From: Desulfallas sp. Bu1-1
GTDB lineage: Bacteria; Bacillota; Desulfotomaculia; Desulfotomaculales; Desulfallaceae
Length of the DNA stretch: 64,000 nt
Reading direction: 5' to 3'
NCBI RefSeq assembly: GCF_015594625.1
Contig: NZ_JADNRQ010000010.1
Coordinates: 43,932-107,931, forward strand
The notes under the pieces are model-generated. The model was not told the DNA's origin. It did no database searches and was given only the letters and a program-made list of their open reading frames with translations. Below are positions 18,698-27,720 of the stretch, piece after piece (position 1 is the stretch's first letter; each line of letters opens with the position of its first letter). The position numbers and the translations under genes are program-made.

Positions 18698-19855
18698 TCA
18701 CAATTTGGTTCCGCCAACTTCCCGGTAAAACGCCAGCGTGGCTTCCACCATGGTTTCCTGGTCGAAACGGTTCTCCACAACGGCCCGGCCCAAGCGCCCC
18801 ATTTTTGCGACCAGCCCGGGGTCGCCCAGCAGTTGCAGGCATCGCCTGGCCAGTTGCAGGTGATCATGCATTTCCACAATAAAACCATTGACTCCGTCCG
18901 TAATTATTTCAGGCATGCCGCCGGCCCGGCTGACCACGATGGGCTTGCCGCTGGCGTTCGCCTCCAACAAAGCCAACCCGAACGGTTCCTCAAAACAGGA
19001 GGGATAAATGCAAAACTCGGCGTCCCGGTAAACACCAGGCATTTGATCCCAGGGAATAAACTCGATATGTACATTATAGTGCAGGTTATACTCCTTTATA
19101 CGACAGGCAATCTCTTCCATGTAGCTTTCTCTTAAATGCAGCCAGTCCACCATATGGCCTGTACCGGCCATAACCAGCAACACGGCGGGGAAATCAGCCT
19201 TAATTATTTTCAACGCCTCAATAGCAACATGCGTACCCTTGTCGTAACACATCCGGGCCGGGTGAAAAATCACCCTCCGGCCCGCAAACCTCCCCCGCCC
19301 CGGCCCGGGCTTGAACTGCGCGGTGTCTATGCCGTGGTGGATGACCCTGATCCGGTCCGGGTTGTAACCCATGCCGGCCAATTCTTTTTTGATGTAATGG
19401 CTGACGGCGATTACTCCGTCCCATTGGCCGGCCAGTTCGCTCATCCGGCGGCCCAGCTCGTCATGCCAGACATTATGCGCCGTAAGCACCATGGGAAGGC
19501 CGGTTTGGGCCTTTATCTCCACCAGCGCTTCCGCATGAACCGGGCTAAAGTAGTGAAAGTTATGGGCATGTACAATGTCAGGCCGGGCTTCCCGGATAAA
19601 AGCCGTCAACCTTTCCCTTATGGCCGGGGCGCAGGCCGCCAGTCGATCCCCGGACAGTTCATTTAAATCCATCAGCGGAGTACGGTACACCCTGACGCCC
19701 CTGTAGTCCTCACTACCCGGGCGGCCTTGCGCCGGGCAAGTTAATATGTGGACCTCCAAACCCCGTTTCACCAGGCTTGGCCCAAGTATGGCCAGGTGAG
19801 TTTCCACCCCTCCGATCATGGGCGGGAAGGCCCAGTGCAGCATGGCGACACGCAT
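18698..19855 (-). CDS. Glycosyltransferase family 4
   Basis: 385 residues. The N-terminus has the GT-B glycine-rich loop WAFPPMIGGVETHL and IVHAHNFHYFSP, and the C-terminal half has HPARMCYDKGTHVAIEAL and the donor-site segment SCFEEPFGLALLEANASGKPIV (E-x7-E). No signal peptide or membrane span is seen, so it is cytoplasmic. It is the first gene of the trehalose cluster, right behind the promoter at 20016-20045. It may build an alpha-glucan or a glycosylated solute; donor and acceptor are unknown. The start ATG has a G-rich tract (GGGGGGTG) about ten bases upstream. Confidence 0.85.
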   Translation of the reverse strand: MRVAMLHWAFPPMIGGVETHLAILGPSLVKRGLEVHILTCPAQGRPGSEDYRGVRVYRTPLMDLNELSGDRLAACAPAIRERLTAFIREARPDIVHAHNFHYFSPVHAEALVEIKAQTGLPMVLTAHNVWHDELGRRMSELAGQWDGVIAVSHYIKKELAGMGYNPDRIRVIHHGIDTAQFKPGPGRGRFAGRRVIFHPARMCYDKGTHVAIEALKIIKADFPAVLLVMAGTGHMVDWLHLRESYMEEIACRIKEYNLHYNVHIEFIPWDQMPGVYRDAEFCIYPSCFEEPFGLALLEANASGKPIVVSRAGGMPEIITDGVNGFIVEMHDHLQLARRCLQLLGDPGLVAKMGRLGRAVVENRFDQETMVEATLAFYREVGGTKL

Positions 19856-20015
19856 CCCGCTTCACACCCCCCGACCAAATAAATATGCCACACAATGTTG
19901 TTCATGCGCGTGATGATCTATCGCGACATAAATAACTGCGTGGCAGTATCATAAATAAAAACTGATTATTTTAATAATTGTTGAAAAACCAATTGCAGCT
20001 TAATACCCATATACT

Positions 20016-20045
20016 AATATATACCATTAGTGCTGCATTTGTCAA
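20016..20045 (-). promoter_or_regulatory. Promoter of the trehalose cluster
   Basis: On the minus strand a perfect TTGACA (20040-20045) precedes TATATT (20016-20021; 18-base spacer) or TATATA (20018-20023; 16-base spacer). A second TTGACA lies eleven bases further upstream. The 383-bp gap 19856-20238 around it is AT-rich, holds no credible gene, and leaves a leader of about 150 bases before the first gene. No clear terminator for the helicase gene upstream was seen in it. Confidence 0.7.
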
Positions 20046-20238
20046 CTACTGTCAATATTTTAACCGGGTTCATCATTCCCTTCCCCGTTACCCCGCAATG
20101 GCCCCAAACTCGCAATAAAAAACAGGTACCAATCGTCACTTTTAAAACCCCTTGCTTTTACTTGTTGAAAATGCCGGCAGTTAGCGCCAAATGAGCAAAA
20201 GAACCATGGCCTGCCCCAATCAATACCACCTTGAGATG

Positions 20239-21792
20239 TTAGATCAACACCGCCATCTCGTCCCGGTCCAGTACGCTGCGAATGTCGTTCATGGCCAGCC
20301 TGAGGGCCGTATCCTCGCCGGCGGCCCGCTCAATCTGCCTCAATATGTCGATTTCCCGGCGGATAATGGAAAATATATCGCCCTCGTGCAGGTTGCAGCG
20401 TTTTTGCAGTTCTTCAAAGGTGGCGCCCTTGTACCACGCTTCAGCCAGGGGGCCGGGCAGGGGCGACCAGACGCAAAGATGTTCGGGCACACCGGCGTTC
20501 AGTAATTCGCTACGTAACAGGGCCACGTTGTCCATGGGATATTCGCCGGGCAAAACCACCTCGTCCCGGCCGGGCTGGTAGTCGATTCCAGCCAAAATGG
20601 ACGCTGCTTCCGCGGGAGAGGCGTCGCGGAGAATTCCGGAAAACACCAGTTCCGTGACCAGTATTTCCTGCACGTGCACATGCAGGGCAAACAATCCTCG
20701 CGGCAAGAGTTTTTTGTTTTCGTCTATAAACCCCAGTTTTTCCAGGAGATCGCACATGCGCCGGAATTCCTGGTGATAATCCGTGGCGTGTTTTTTCAGG
20801 TACCGGTTGCGCCTGACCAGTTCCTTTTTCCGTTCCACCAGGGCCGCGATTTCATCATGGGCGTCCCGGCAGTCGTGGTACAGGCATCCCTTGGCGGGCT
20901 GGGCCAGGATGGACTTGATCTCGGCGATCCGGCCCGGCGTTTCGGGATTTTTACGTCTCTTCCGGTGGCGCAGGCGGTTCAGTTCTTTTTTCAGCTTATT
21001 CCGCAGCAGCGGGCAGGCCGGCCCGTCCTTATCCTCGCAAAAGGAACCGCGCAGGGCAAAAATCTTCTCCTCCAGCGTTTTCAATTCCTGTTCCAGGTTT
21101 CTGGTTTCCTTGCTGTTCTGGTAAACCGCCAGGTTTTGGGATAAAAAACGCTCTATTTCCTCACCGGTTTTCCAGTGCAGCAGGCTGAGCACGGTGTTGG
21201 GGGAAATAATCAACCGGCCCCGCACCGGTTCCACTTCGTTTTCATCAAAGAACCCCGTTTGTTCGGGAAATTTCTCATCTATATTGATGTAAACATGGCC
21301 CACCCGGTCAAAACCGCGCCGCCCGGCCCGCCCGGCCATTTGAAAGAATTCCCGGTTCAACAGGCCGCGGTGGTTGCGCCCGTCCCATTTGCGGGTGGTA
21401 TCGAACACCGTGCTTGCGGCCGGAAAATTAATCCCCACGGCGAAAGTCTCGGTACAGAACAGGACAAAGATCAGCCTGGCCTCGTACAGGTTTTCCACCA
21501 GTTCCTTCAAGGCCGGGGACAGGCCGGCGTGATGGTAACCGATCCCCTGCAGCAGCAACCGCCGCAGGTGCTTGCGCCTGCCGCCGAACAGGCCCGGGTT
21601 GCCCTTTTCGGCCCCGGCGATATATTCACTGACCCGGTCTTTTTCCTCGGGCAGCAGGAAATCCCATTCCCGTCCCAGTTCCTCGGCCAGCTGCTCCGTC
21701 CGTCCCCGGCTGAAAACAAAGTAAAGGGCGGGCAGGTGGTCCTGAATGGCCTCAATTACGCCGGCACATGACGTCGTGTTTGCCAAAACCAA
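20239..21792 (-). CDS. Ski2-like helicase, C-terminal part (RecA2 and beyond), separate ORF
   Basis: 517 residues that begin just before the second RecA domain: motif IV ALYFVFSRGR (22-31), motif V FCTETFAVGINFPA (112-125) and motif VI QMAGRAGRRG (151-160), followed by a long helical region with cysteines and an HD-rich C-terminal domain as in Ski2/Mtr4-type RNA helicases. Walker A and B are not in this ORF but end the ORF at 21948-24218. It has its own start: TTG at 21792 with GGGAGG eight bases upstream. Either it is the 3' half of a gene broken by an insertion, or the two halves are now made separately and associate. Same operon and direction as the N-terminal half. Confidence 0.85.
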   Translation of the reverse strand: MVLANTTSCAGVIEAIQDHLPALYFVFSRGRTEQLAEELGREWDFLLPEEKDRVSEYIAGAEKGNPGLFGGRRKHLRRLLLQGIGYHHAGLSPALKELVENLYEARLIFVLFCTETFAVGINFPAASTVFDTTRKWDGRNHRGLLNREFFQMAGRAGRRGFDRVGHVYINIDEKFPEQTGFFDENEVEPVRGRLIISPNTVLSLLHWKTGEEIERFLSQNLAVYQNSKETRNLEQELKTLEEKIFALRGSFCEDKDGPACPLLRNKLKKELNRLRHRKRRKNPETPGRIAEIKSILAQPAKGCLYHDCRDAHDEIAALVERKKELVRRNRYLKKHATDYHQEFRRMCDLLEKLGFIDENKKLLPRGLFALHVHVQEILVTELVFSGILRDASPAEAASILAGIDYQPGRDEVVLPGEYPMDNVALLRSELLNAGVPEHLCVWSPLPGPLAEAWYKGATFEELQKRCNLHEGDIFSIIRREIDILRQIERAAGEDTALRLAMNDIRSVLDRDEMAVLI

Positions 21793-21947
21793 TTATTCTT
21801 CCTCCCGTTAAAAACACTAAACTGTATGGCGATCCGGCGGATTTCCGGAGTGAGTGGAGCACTGGATGAGGAAAAGAGGTCAGGGGACACACCTCCTCTT
21901 TAGAGCCATGGCTTTTGGGTCGGAGGTATGTCCCCAATAACACGTCG
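21793..21947. repeat. Repeat-bearing spacer that splits the helicase gene
   Basis: Contains copy 2 of the dispersed repeat (21812-21867, plus orientation). It also has a separate inverted repeat, GGGGACACACCTCC (21883-21896) facing GGAGGTATGTCCCC (21922-21935), 13 of 14 bases paired. The 7-base word ACGTCGT occurs on both sides, at 21771-21777 and 21942-21948, and could be a target-site duplication, though joining at it does not restore the frame exactly. Reads as one or two inserted non-coding elements. Confidence 0.7.
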
Positions 21948-24218
21948 TCAGTACATATACTGGCGCCTGCTGCCAGCCTGGCGCAGCGCCTCAATTTCAT
22001 CCAGCGCCTCTTCTTCGTCCAGCACCTCGTTGTCCGGGCTGATCCAGTTGATCTCCAGTGGTACCGCCCGCCGGTACTCTTCCACCACCACCACCCCGGT
22101 GCCGCGTACCTCTTCCATCCAGGCCGCCAGCTCGTGAATATTGGGTACCGTGGCGGAAAGGCCCAGGATCCGGATATGGGGCGGTGCGAAAATGATGCTT
22201 TCCTCCCATGCCGTACCCCGTTCCACGTCGTCAAGGTAGTGGATCTCGTCAAATATAACGTGAGAAATGCCTTCCATCCATTCCGGGTTGGCAAAGCACC
22301 AGTTGCGGAAAATTTCAGTGGTCATCACCAGCAGTTGCGCCCGCTCGTTGATGGATACGTCGCCCGTAATCAGTCCCACCCGGTCGTACCCGTACAGGCG
22401 GGCAAAGTCCCGGTACTTTTGATTGGACAGCGCCTTGAGCGGCGAGGTATAAATTACCTCCCGGCCCTGTTCCAGTATCCGCTCCACCAGTTTTTCCGCG
22501 ATCAGGGTTTTGCCCGTCCCCGTGGGTGCCGCCACCAGCACGGAATGGCCTTCCCGCAAGGCTGCGATCGCCTTTTCCTGGTACTCGTCCAGCTTCAGCG
22601 GCCCCGGTGTTTCCACGGCCACGGGCTTTCTATTTCTGGGGCGCCGCTTTTTACGCCGGGCGGGCCGCTCCGCGCCCTGCCCGGGTAATTCCTCCCACCC
22701 CGATTTGATTTCGGGCAACCGGGCCAGCAGGTCCTCCACATCGCCCCGGCGCAGCTGGTGAACACCCTGGGCGGAACGACCGGCGCTGCGCAGGTGCCCC
22801 TCCCTGATCAATCGCTTGATTTGGTCCGGGGTGAGGCCCAGGATGCGCGCGGCGTCGGTAACTTTTATTTTTTCCACGCGCCTCAAGAAACGATCCATAT
22901 TTGGGGAATTGCGCAGCGATTGAACGGAGGGGCGCCAGTAACGCATCGTTCCTTCCAGCAAAAACCCCTGCAGGTAGCCCTGTTCTTGCAGGTTGGCCAC
23001 GTCGCCGGGATGTACGCCCAGCATGCGCCCCGCCTCCCGGGCGGTGAGCGAATTGTCCACCAGGTAAGCCACCGGCACCGTGGAACCCCCCCGGGAAGGA
23101 AAGTCCAGCCCGGTAATTTCGGTAAGTTCGCGGGCAATCTTTTCCTCCGGAGCCTTGATGGGAGCGCAGAACATTTCCCGCCGCCCCACCTTCAACTCCA
23201 CGCACCCGGCGTCCAGCGCCTCCTGCCTGGCCAGGGCGCGCTCCCGGGGCGTAAAATCCTCCAGGGTGAAAAACGAACGCCCGCCCATTTTCTCTTTCAG
23301 GGTATAATGAACGTAAGCCAGAATCTCCCGGCGGCGCAATTCCTCCCGCCCCTCGGGCCGGGTGTCCACGGTCACGCGCCCGTCGGGCAAGATGACAAAG
23401 GGCGGTTCCTCCCGCCCCCTTTTAATCTGGGACACCAGCTTTTTATGCCGTTTGAACATGCGCGCAAATTCCTTGCGGGCCACCGGCTCGGTCCGGGACA
23501 GGTACCTGCCCACTTCCTCCCAGGCGGCATTGCTGTCCGGGTGCGTGTACTGGCCGCCGGACAGCCGCATCAGGTGGGAAACCGACTCGGGCAGCAATTT
23601 TTCTCCCAGGGCCCGCTCGATTTCTTCTCTGGCCAGCGCTTCGTGTTCCTCCAGGAGTTCGTCGACCCGGCGGCGCTGCCGTCGCACCGCCTCGCTCCGG
23701 GCGAGCGCTTCCTCCGCGCGCCGGGCCAGTTCGGCTTCCCCGGCCGGCGTGTCCTTTAGCGTATACGCGCCGCCGGGCAGCATCACCACGTCGGGCAGCG
23801 CTCCGGGCATCCGGGGCGGTAGTTCCGTCATGGCAGCCAGTTCCTCCCGGGTGCGGGGTACGCCGTCGCGCAGAATCTCCCTGATTCTGTCCGCGGCCTG
23901 CGCTCTAAGCATGGCCTTTAACCCGGGCATGCCGGAGGCCACCAGCTTGCCGGCCCGCACCCTGTCTTTCCCGGAAGGAGCTCCGGCCGGGTCCCCGGCG
24001 ACGTTTTCCGCCCGGCTAAGCAAGATTTGTTCCGGGTCGCCGCCGTTGGAGCCCGAAACCATTAAATCACCATGATAAGCCAGGGATTGCAACGCTCCGG
24101 AAAATAGATCAACCCCACCGCCCACCCGGCTCCATAATTCCTGCAAACTGATACTGCCGCCGGCTGGTATGAGTTCCAGCAACTTTTTTTTGATTTCTTC
24201 GGTTCTGGCGTTGGTCAA
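21948..24218 (-). CDS. Ski2-like DExH helicase, N-terminal part with two HTH domains
   Basis: 756 residues from a TTG start with AGGAGAG eight bases upstream. Residues 1-380 are unassigned, with winged-helix-like stretches near the start. Two MerR/excisionase-like helix-turn-helix units follow (about 391-416, LTAREAGRMLGVHPGDVANL; about 452-478, KVTDAARILGLTPDQIKRL), then a basic linker (ARRKKRRPRNRK) and the first RecA domain: LDEYQEKAI (543-551), Walker A APTGTGKT (564-571), DEIH (657-660), SAT (688-690). The chain then stops, before motifs IV-VI, which are encoded in the next ORF. ATP binding should be intact, but unwinding would need the second part. Confidence 0.85.
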   Translation of the reverse strand: MTNARTEEIKKKLLELIPAGGSISLQELWSRVGGGVDLFSGALQSLAYHGDLMVSGSNGGDPEQILLSRAENVAGDPAGAPSGKDRVRAGKLVASGMPGLKAMLRAQAADRIREILRDGVPRTREELAAMTELPPRMPGALPDVVMLPGGAYTLKDTPAGEAELARRAEEALARSEAVRRQRRRVDELLEEHEALAREEIERALGEKLLPESVSHLMRLSGGQYTHPDSNAAWEEVGRYLSRTEPVARKEFARMFKRHKKLVSQIKRGREEPPFVILPDGRVTVDTRPEGREELRRREILAYVHYTLKEKMGGRSFFTLEDFTPRERALARQEALDAGCVELKVGRREMFCAPIKAPEEKIARELTEITGLDFPSRGGSTVPVAYLVDNSLTAREAGRMLGVHPGDVANLQEQGYLQGFLLEGTMRYWRPSVQSLRNSPNMDRFLRRVEKIKVTDAARILGLTPDQIKRLIREGHLRSAGRSAQGVHQLRRGDVEDLLARLPEIKSGWEELPGQGAERPARRKKRRPRNRKPVAVETPGPLKLDEYQEKAIAALREGHSVLVAAPTGTGKTLIAEKLVERILEQGREVIYTSPLKALSNQKYRDFARLYGYDRVGLITGDVSINERAQLLVMTTEIFRNWCFANPEWMEGISHVIFDEIHYLDDVERGTAWEESIIFAPPHIRILGLSATVPNIHELAAWMEEVRGTGVVVVEEYRRAVPLEINWISPDNEVLDEEEALDEIEALRQAGSRRQYMY

Positions 24219-24254
24219 TGTAACAACTCTCCTGACAGGTCTTGTTTTTTTTAA

Positions 24255-25010
24255 TTAAACCTTACCGCGGCTATGCAACTCGTTCCACAATAAATCCATG
24301 GTTTGCCCGGCCCGGTTGTTAATAACCAGCAAAGCCCTGCGGTCGGCCATGGTCGGCCCGAGGTTGACAATGGCCAGCTTACCGGCCAGCATGGGCAGGT
24401 AGTTGACCGGGGATACCTCCAGGCTGGAACCAACCACCAGCAACAGCTCGCTGGTTGTCGCTTCCCTGGTGGCCTCCGTAAAATCCGCCGTCATGCTGTC
24501 ACCGAAAAACACGCAGTCGGGCTTGTAAATCCCCCGGCAGTCGCCGCACCGCGGCGGCACCTGGCCCGCAAATACCTTATCGAGCAAGTGATCCCAGGTA
24601 ATTTTCGAGCCGCAACTCATGCACGTCGCCGAGCGCAGGTGCCCGTGCACTTCCAGCACCCTGGTTGAACCGGCACGCTGGTGAAGGCCGTCCACGTTCT
24701 GGGTGATCACACATGAAATCAACCCCGCCTTCTCCAGGCCGGCCAGCACTTCATGGGCCCGGTTCGGCCGGGCCGTAGTTATTGAAGTCAAGTGGGGCAA
24801 CCCGGCCTTGTAAAACACCTCCGGCCGGTGAATAAAGGTTTCCGCTGAAAAAGCGTACATCGGGTCGATTTTGGACCACAGTCCGCCCGGGCTACGGAAA
24901 TCGGGGATTCCGCTTTCCGTTGAAATGCCGGCGCCGGTGAGCACCACCGTTTTTTTACTGGCCAGCAGAATATCGGCCAGTTCCGCCACCCGCTCCTGCA
25001 GGCTGTTCAT
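24255..25010 (-). CDS. Sir2-family NAD-dependent protein deacylase
   Basis: A 251-residue cytoplasmic sirtuin. Seen: NAD-binding GAGISTESGIPDFR (26-39), TQNVDGLH (103-110), the catalytic His in EVHG (His122), and the four-cysteine zinc site (Cys130, Cys133, Cys155, Cys158), followed by VVGSSLEVSPVN. All key residues are present. Sirtuins remove acetyl or other acyl groups from lysines, for example on acetyl-CoA synthetase. The ATG has a G-rich Shine-Dalgarno site. It lies 36 bp before the helicase gene and may share its transcript. Bacterial name cobB would apply by family. Confidence 0.93.
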   Translation of the reverse strand: MNSLQERVAELADILLASKKTVVLTGAGISTESGIPDFRSPGGLWSKIDPMYAFSAETFIHRPEVFYKAGLPHLTSITTARPNRAHEVLAGLEKAGLISCVITQNVDGLHQRAGSTRVLEVHGHLRSATCMSCGSKITWDHLLDKVFAGQVPPRCGDCRGIYKPDCVFFGDSMTADFTEATREATTSELLLVVGSSLEVSPVNYLPMLAGKLAIVNLGPTMADRRALLVINNRAGQTMDLLWNELHSRGKV

Positions 25011-25077
25011 TTCATATCCCCCCTGTGATAAACAAAACCAAAAGCCACCGGATCGCCCTTCAACACATTGATATTAC

Positions 25078-26079
25078 CTACATCACCACGGAAATTTTTT
25101 CCCCGCACCCGGCGCAGGCACCCTCCGCCAGCTTACCTACCCGAACCTGGTAGCCCTCCCGGTTCACCAGCACCTCCCTGCAACCCGGACAGAGGGTGCT
25201 GGAGGCTCCTAACTGCGGGGCGTTACCAATATAAACATAACGTAATTTACGCCGGGCTATCTCCCGGGCCCGCTGCAGCGTTTCCAACGGGGTCGGGGGC
25301 AAATCCATTTTATAATTGGGAAAATACCTGGAAAAATGTAAAGGTATCTCCGGGTCCAGGCCGGCCAACCAGTCCACCAGGCTTTCAATTTCTTCGGGGC
25401 TGTCATTGAGGCCGGTCACCAGCAGGGTGGTAATTTCAATATGGCAATGTCCATGTGACGTTTCCACCGTGCGCAACACTGGATCAAGCCGCCCCGCGCA
25501 CGTGGTCCGGTAAAACTTGTCGGTAAACGCTTTGACGTCAACATTCATGGCGTCAATATAGGGAAGCAGATCCCGGAGCGGTTCCTCGTTGACATACCCG
25601 TTGGTCACCAGCACGTTTTTCAGGCCGGCTTCCCGGGCCAGTTTCGCCGTGTCGTAAACATACTCGTACCACATGAATGGTTCGGAATAGGTATAAGCCA
25701 GGCCGACGCAGGGGTAGCCGCGCTCTTTTTGCTGCAGGGTCAACTCCACCGCCCGCCGGGGGCTGAGATAAGTGGTGGGCGGGTCCTCATGGGCGATCTG
25801 CCAGTTCTGGCAAAAACCGCAGCGCAGGTTACACCCCACGGTGCCCAGGGAAAAAATGAAGCTGCCCGGGTAAAAGTGGTACAGGGGTTTCTTCTCAATG
25901 GGATCGAGGGCATAGGAGGAACACTCGCCGTAATTGGTGGCGTAAAGGGTCCCCTCCCGGTTTTCCCGCACCCGGCAAAATCCCCGCTTGCCCGGAGGTA
26001 TATTGCACAGCCGGGGGCACACTTTGCAATTGGCCGCGCCTCCGGCGCCCCTGGTATAAAACATGACCTCGCGCCTCAT
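25078..26079 (-). CDS. amrS: AmmeMemoRadiSam system radical SAM enzyme
   Basis: 333 residues with the radical SAM cluster CNLRCGFC (Cys83, Cys87, Cys90), an N-terminal cysteine group (CKVCPRLC, then Cys35) and two C-terminal CxxC pairs (CPGC, CAGC). This is the pattern of the AmrS subgroup related to pyruvate formate-lyase activating enzymes. These occur beside AMMECR1- and Memo-type proteins; here the fused partner gene is 49 bp upstream. The biochemical product of the system is unknown. The extra cysteines suggest additional iron-sulfur or zinc sites. Anaerobic metabolism of the host would suit it. Confidence 0.9.
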   Translation of the reverse strand: MRREVMFYTRGAGGAANCKVCPRLCNIPPGKRGFCRVRENREGTLYATNYGECSSYALDPIEKKPLYHFYPGSFIFSLGTVGCNLRCGFCQNWQIAHEDPPTTYLSPRRAVELTLQQKERGYPCVGLAYTYSEPFMWYEYVYDTAKLAREAGLKNVLVTNGYVNEEPLRDLLPYIDAMNVDVKAFTDKFYRTTCAGRLDPVLRTVETSHGHCHIEITTLLVTGLNDSPEEIESLVDWLAGLDPEIPLHFSRYFPNYKMDLPPTPLETLQRAREIARRKLRYVYIGNAPQLGASSTLCPGCREVLVNREGYQVRVGKLAEGACAGCGEKISVVM

Positions 26080-26128
26080 TCGGGATCGCCCCCTACTTTA
26101 AATGATTCCATTTATCCACCAACCACCA

Positions 26129-27538
26129 TTATTTGTACCTGATTACTTCGAACCGCTCCAGTTTTACCGGTTCACCGGGCGCGATGCCCGCCTTTTGCCT
26201 GGCGATGGCCACCTGCTCCTCCACGGTATTGATGCCCTCCAAGTCGGGCAGCAAAAGCCCCCGCCTGCCGCCGGCGGAAACAATCACCCCGTATTTTTTG
26301 GGGTCCAGTTCGTCCATGCCTCGCACCGGTTCCGGATCGGTAAGAATATCCACGGAGATGTCCAGTTCGGGTAATTCTTCCGGTTCCACGGCGTAAAATC
26401 GGGGGTCCCGGGTGGCGGCGCTGACGGCGTTTTCGGCGATTTCCTCAACAATGCTATCGTACACGGGAGCGACGGTCCCGATACATCCCCTCAACTGCCC
26501 GTGCTTTTTCAGCGAAACGAACACGCCCGCCCGGCGCCCGGCAAATTCGGGGGGCGCCCCCTCAAGATCGAATAGCTTGTAATTCTTCCCGCTGTAATAC
26601 CGTTCCAGTGCCTTGCGCGCAACTTGCACGGGGTAGCTTTCCCCGGCTCTTTTTTGCCTGGTTCTTTCGGATGCCTCATCCAGCAACTTCCTTTCCAGGC
26701 TGCGGCTGTCGTCCGGCGCCCCCGGCTCCAAGGCGGCCACCAGGTAGCCGACGCCGAAGGGCCCCTGGTAGGATAGCACCTCGCTCCGCACCGCCATGCC
26801 GTCCAGGGCGCCCAGCATCATGATAATGGGCCGCAGGCCGCACTCCCCGGCCCTCTCCACCAGCTCGGGGTCCAGCTTCAAAATGCCTTCCACGTCCACC
26901 ACGCCGACCAGTTCCACCAGCCTGCGGTCAAAATCCCCGCCGGACGGATCGTAACCCGCCGGAGCGCCGGGGGACAGCCGGTGGGAAAGATCGCCGCTGG
27001 CCAGCACGGCAACTTTTTTGCCCCGCCTGGCGGCGGCTTCGCGCACCGCCACCCCGAAGGCATACAGCTTGGAATAAGGCAACATCCCCATGGATACATG
27101 CACCAGCGGCAGGTTAACGCCCGCTTCCCTGATGAAGTAAAGGGGGGCGGTAACGCCGTGGTCCAGGCCCGCTGAGAGCTCATGCCTGGCGGCCATCTCG
27201 TTGTCGATGCCCACCACCATGATGCCCTTTGCCCTTGCCACCGCCTTGATCTCCCGGGCCAGGTCCAGATCACTGGGCAGTTCAAACCGCACACCCGGCG
27301 CGCCAAACTGGCCCAGGTCTCCTTTTAACTTCGGAAAAGTGCTGATGCCGATACCATCCGCAAAAACCGTGCCGTGCGGGGTAATCATCACCAGGGTTTG
27401 GGCGCCGCTTGCCGCGACCCGCCGCCCCAGTTCAAGCATGGCTCGCTTGGTTTCGGCCACTTCCTCGTCCCTGCCCCGCCCCACCTCGGGAACCATGATG
27501 GGCGGGTGCGGGCAGATTCCGCCAAAAACTACCGACAT
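26129..27538 (-). CDS. AmmeMemoRadiSam protein: Memo-type dioxygenase-fold domain fused to AMMECR1
   Basis: 469 residues with two domains. The N-terminal 265 or so match the class III extradiol dioxygenase / Memo fold: MSVVFGGICPHPPIMVPEVGRG at the start, a later segment with His and Asp at ELSAGLDHGVTAPL, and ASGDLSHRL. Residues about 290-469 are AMMECR1-like, with KKHGQLRGCIGTVAPV and ISVDILTDPEPV. The two parts are separate genes in many genomes, so this is a natural fusion. It precedes amrS in the same direction. Memo-like members bind iron but often lack ring-cleavage activity; no reaction is assigned. The ATG has GAGGGG six bases upstream. Confidence 0.9.
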   Translation of the reverse strand: MSVVFGGICPHPPIMVPEVGRGRDEEVAETKRAMLELGRRVAASGAQTLVMITPHGTVFADGIGISTFPKLKGDLGQFGAPGVRFELPSDLDLAREIKAVARAKGIMVVGIDNEMAARHELSAGLDHGVTAPLYFIREAGVNLPLVHVSMGMLPYSKLYAFGVAVREAAARRGKKVAVLASGDLSHRLSPGAPAGYDPSGGDFDRRLVELVGVVDVEGILKLDPELVERAGECGLRPIIMMLGALDGMAVRSEVLSYQGPFGVGYLVAALEPGAPDDSRSLERKLLDEASERTRQKRAGESYPVQVARKALERYYSGKNYKLFDLEGAPPEFAGRRAGVFVSLKKHGQLRGCIGTVAPVYDSIVEEIAENAVSAATRDPRFYAVEPEELPELDISVDILTDPEPVRGMDELDPKKYGVIVSAGGRRGLLLPDLEGINTVEEQVAIARQKAGIAPGEPVKLERFEVIRYK

Positions 27539-27720
27539 TTCGTTCCCCTCAACGGCAAGCGCCGTAACCGGGTATTCAACTCCTTTCCTTAAATTCCGGC
27601 CAAAATTCCACCTGGATATACATATTTCGCCTGCCGGTTAAATTGCCGCTTGAAAATAACTTCCACCATAATTTTGCCATAAATATTTGTTAATGCAGCA
27701 AATTTAAACGAATTTTTATC

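Noticed and set aside
21771..21948. ACGTCGT as a clean target-site duplication of the element in the helicase gene
   Set aside because: Removing the segment between the two copies leaves the frame one base out and keeps a TGA, so simple insertion with this duplication is not proven.
22758..23759. Plus-strand open frame (333 codons) inside the helicase
   Set aside because: Shadow frame with low-complexity Gly/Pro/His composition; the minus-strand helicase is well supported.
27529..27579. Possible 16-codon leader peptide before the Memo-AMMECR1 gene
   Set aside because: Its TTG start directly touches the Shine-Dalgarno, which leaves no spacing, and no in-frame alternative exists.
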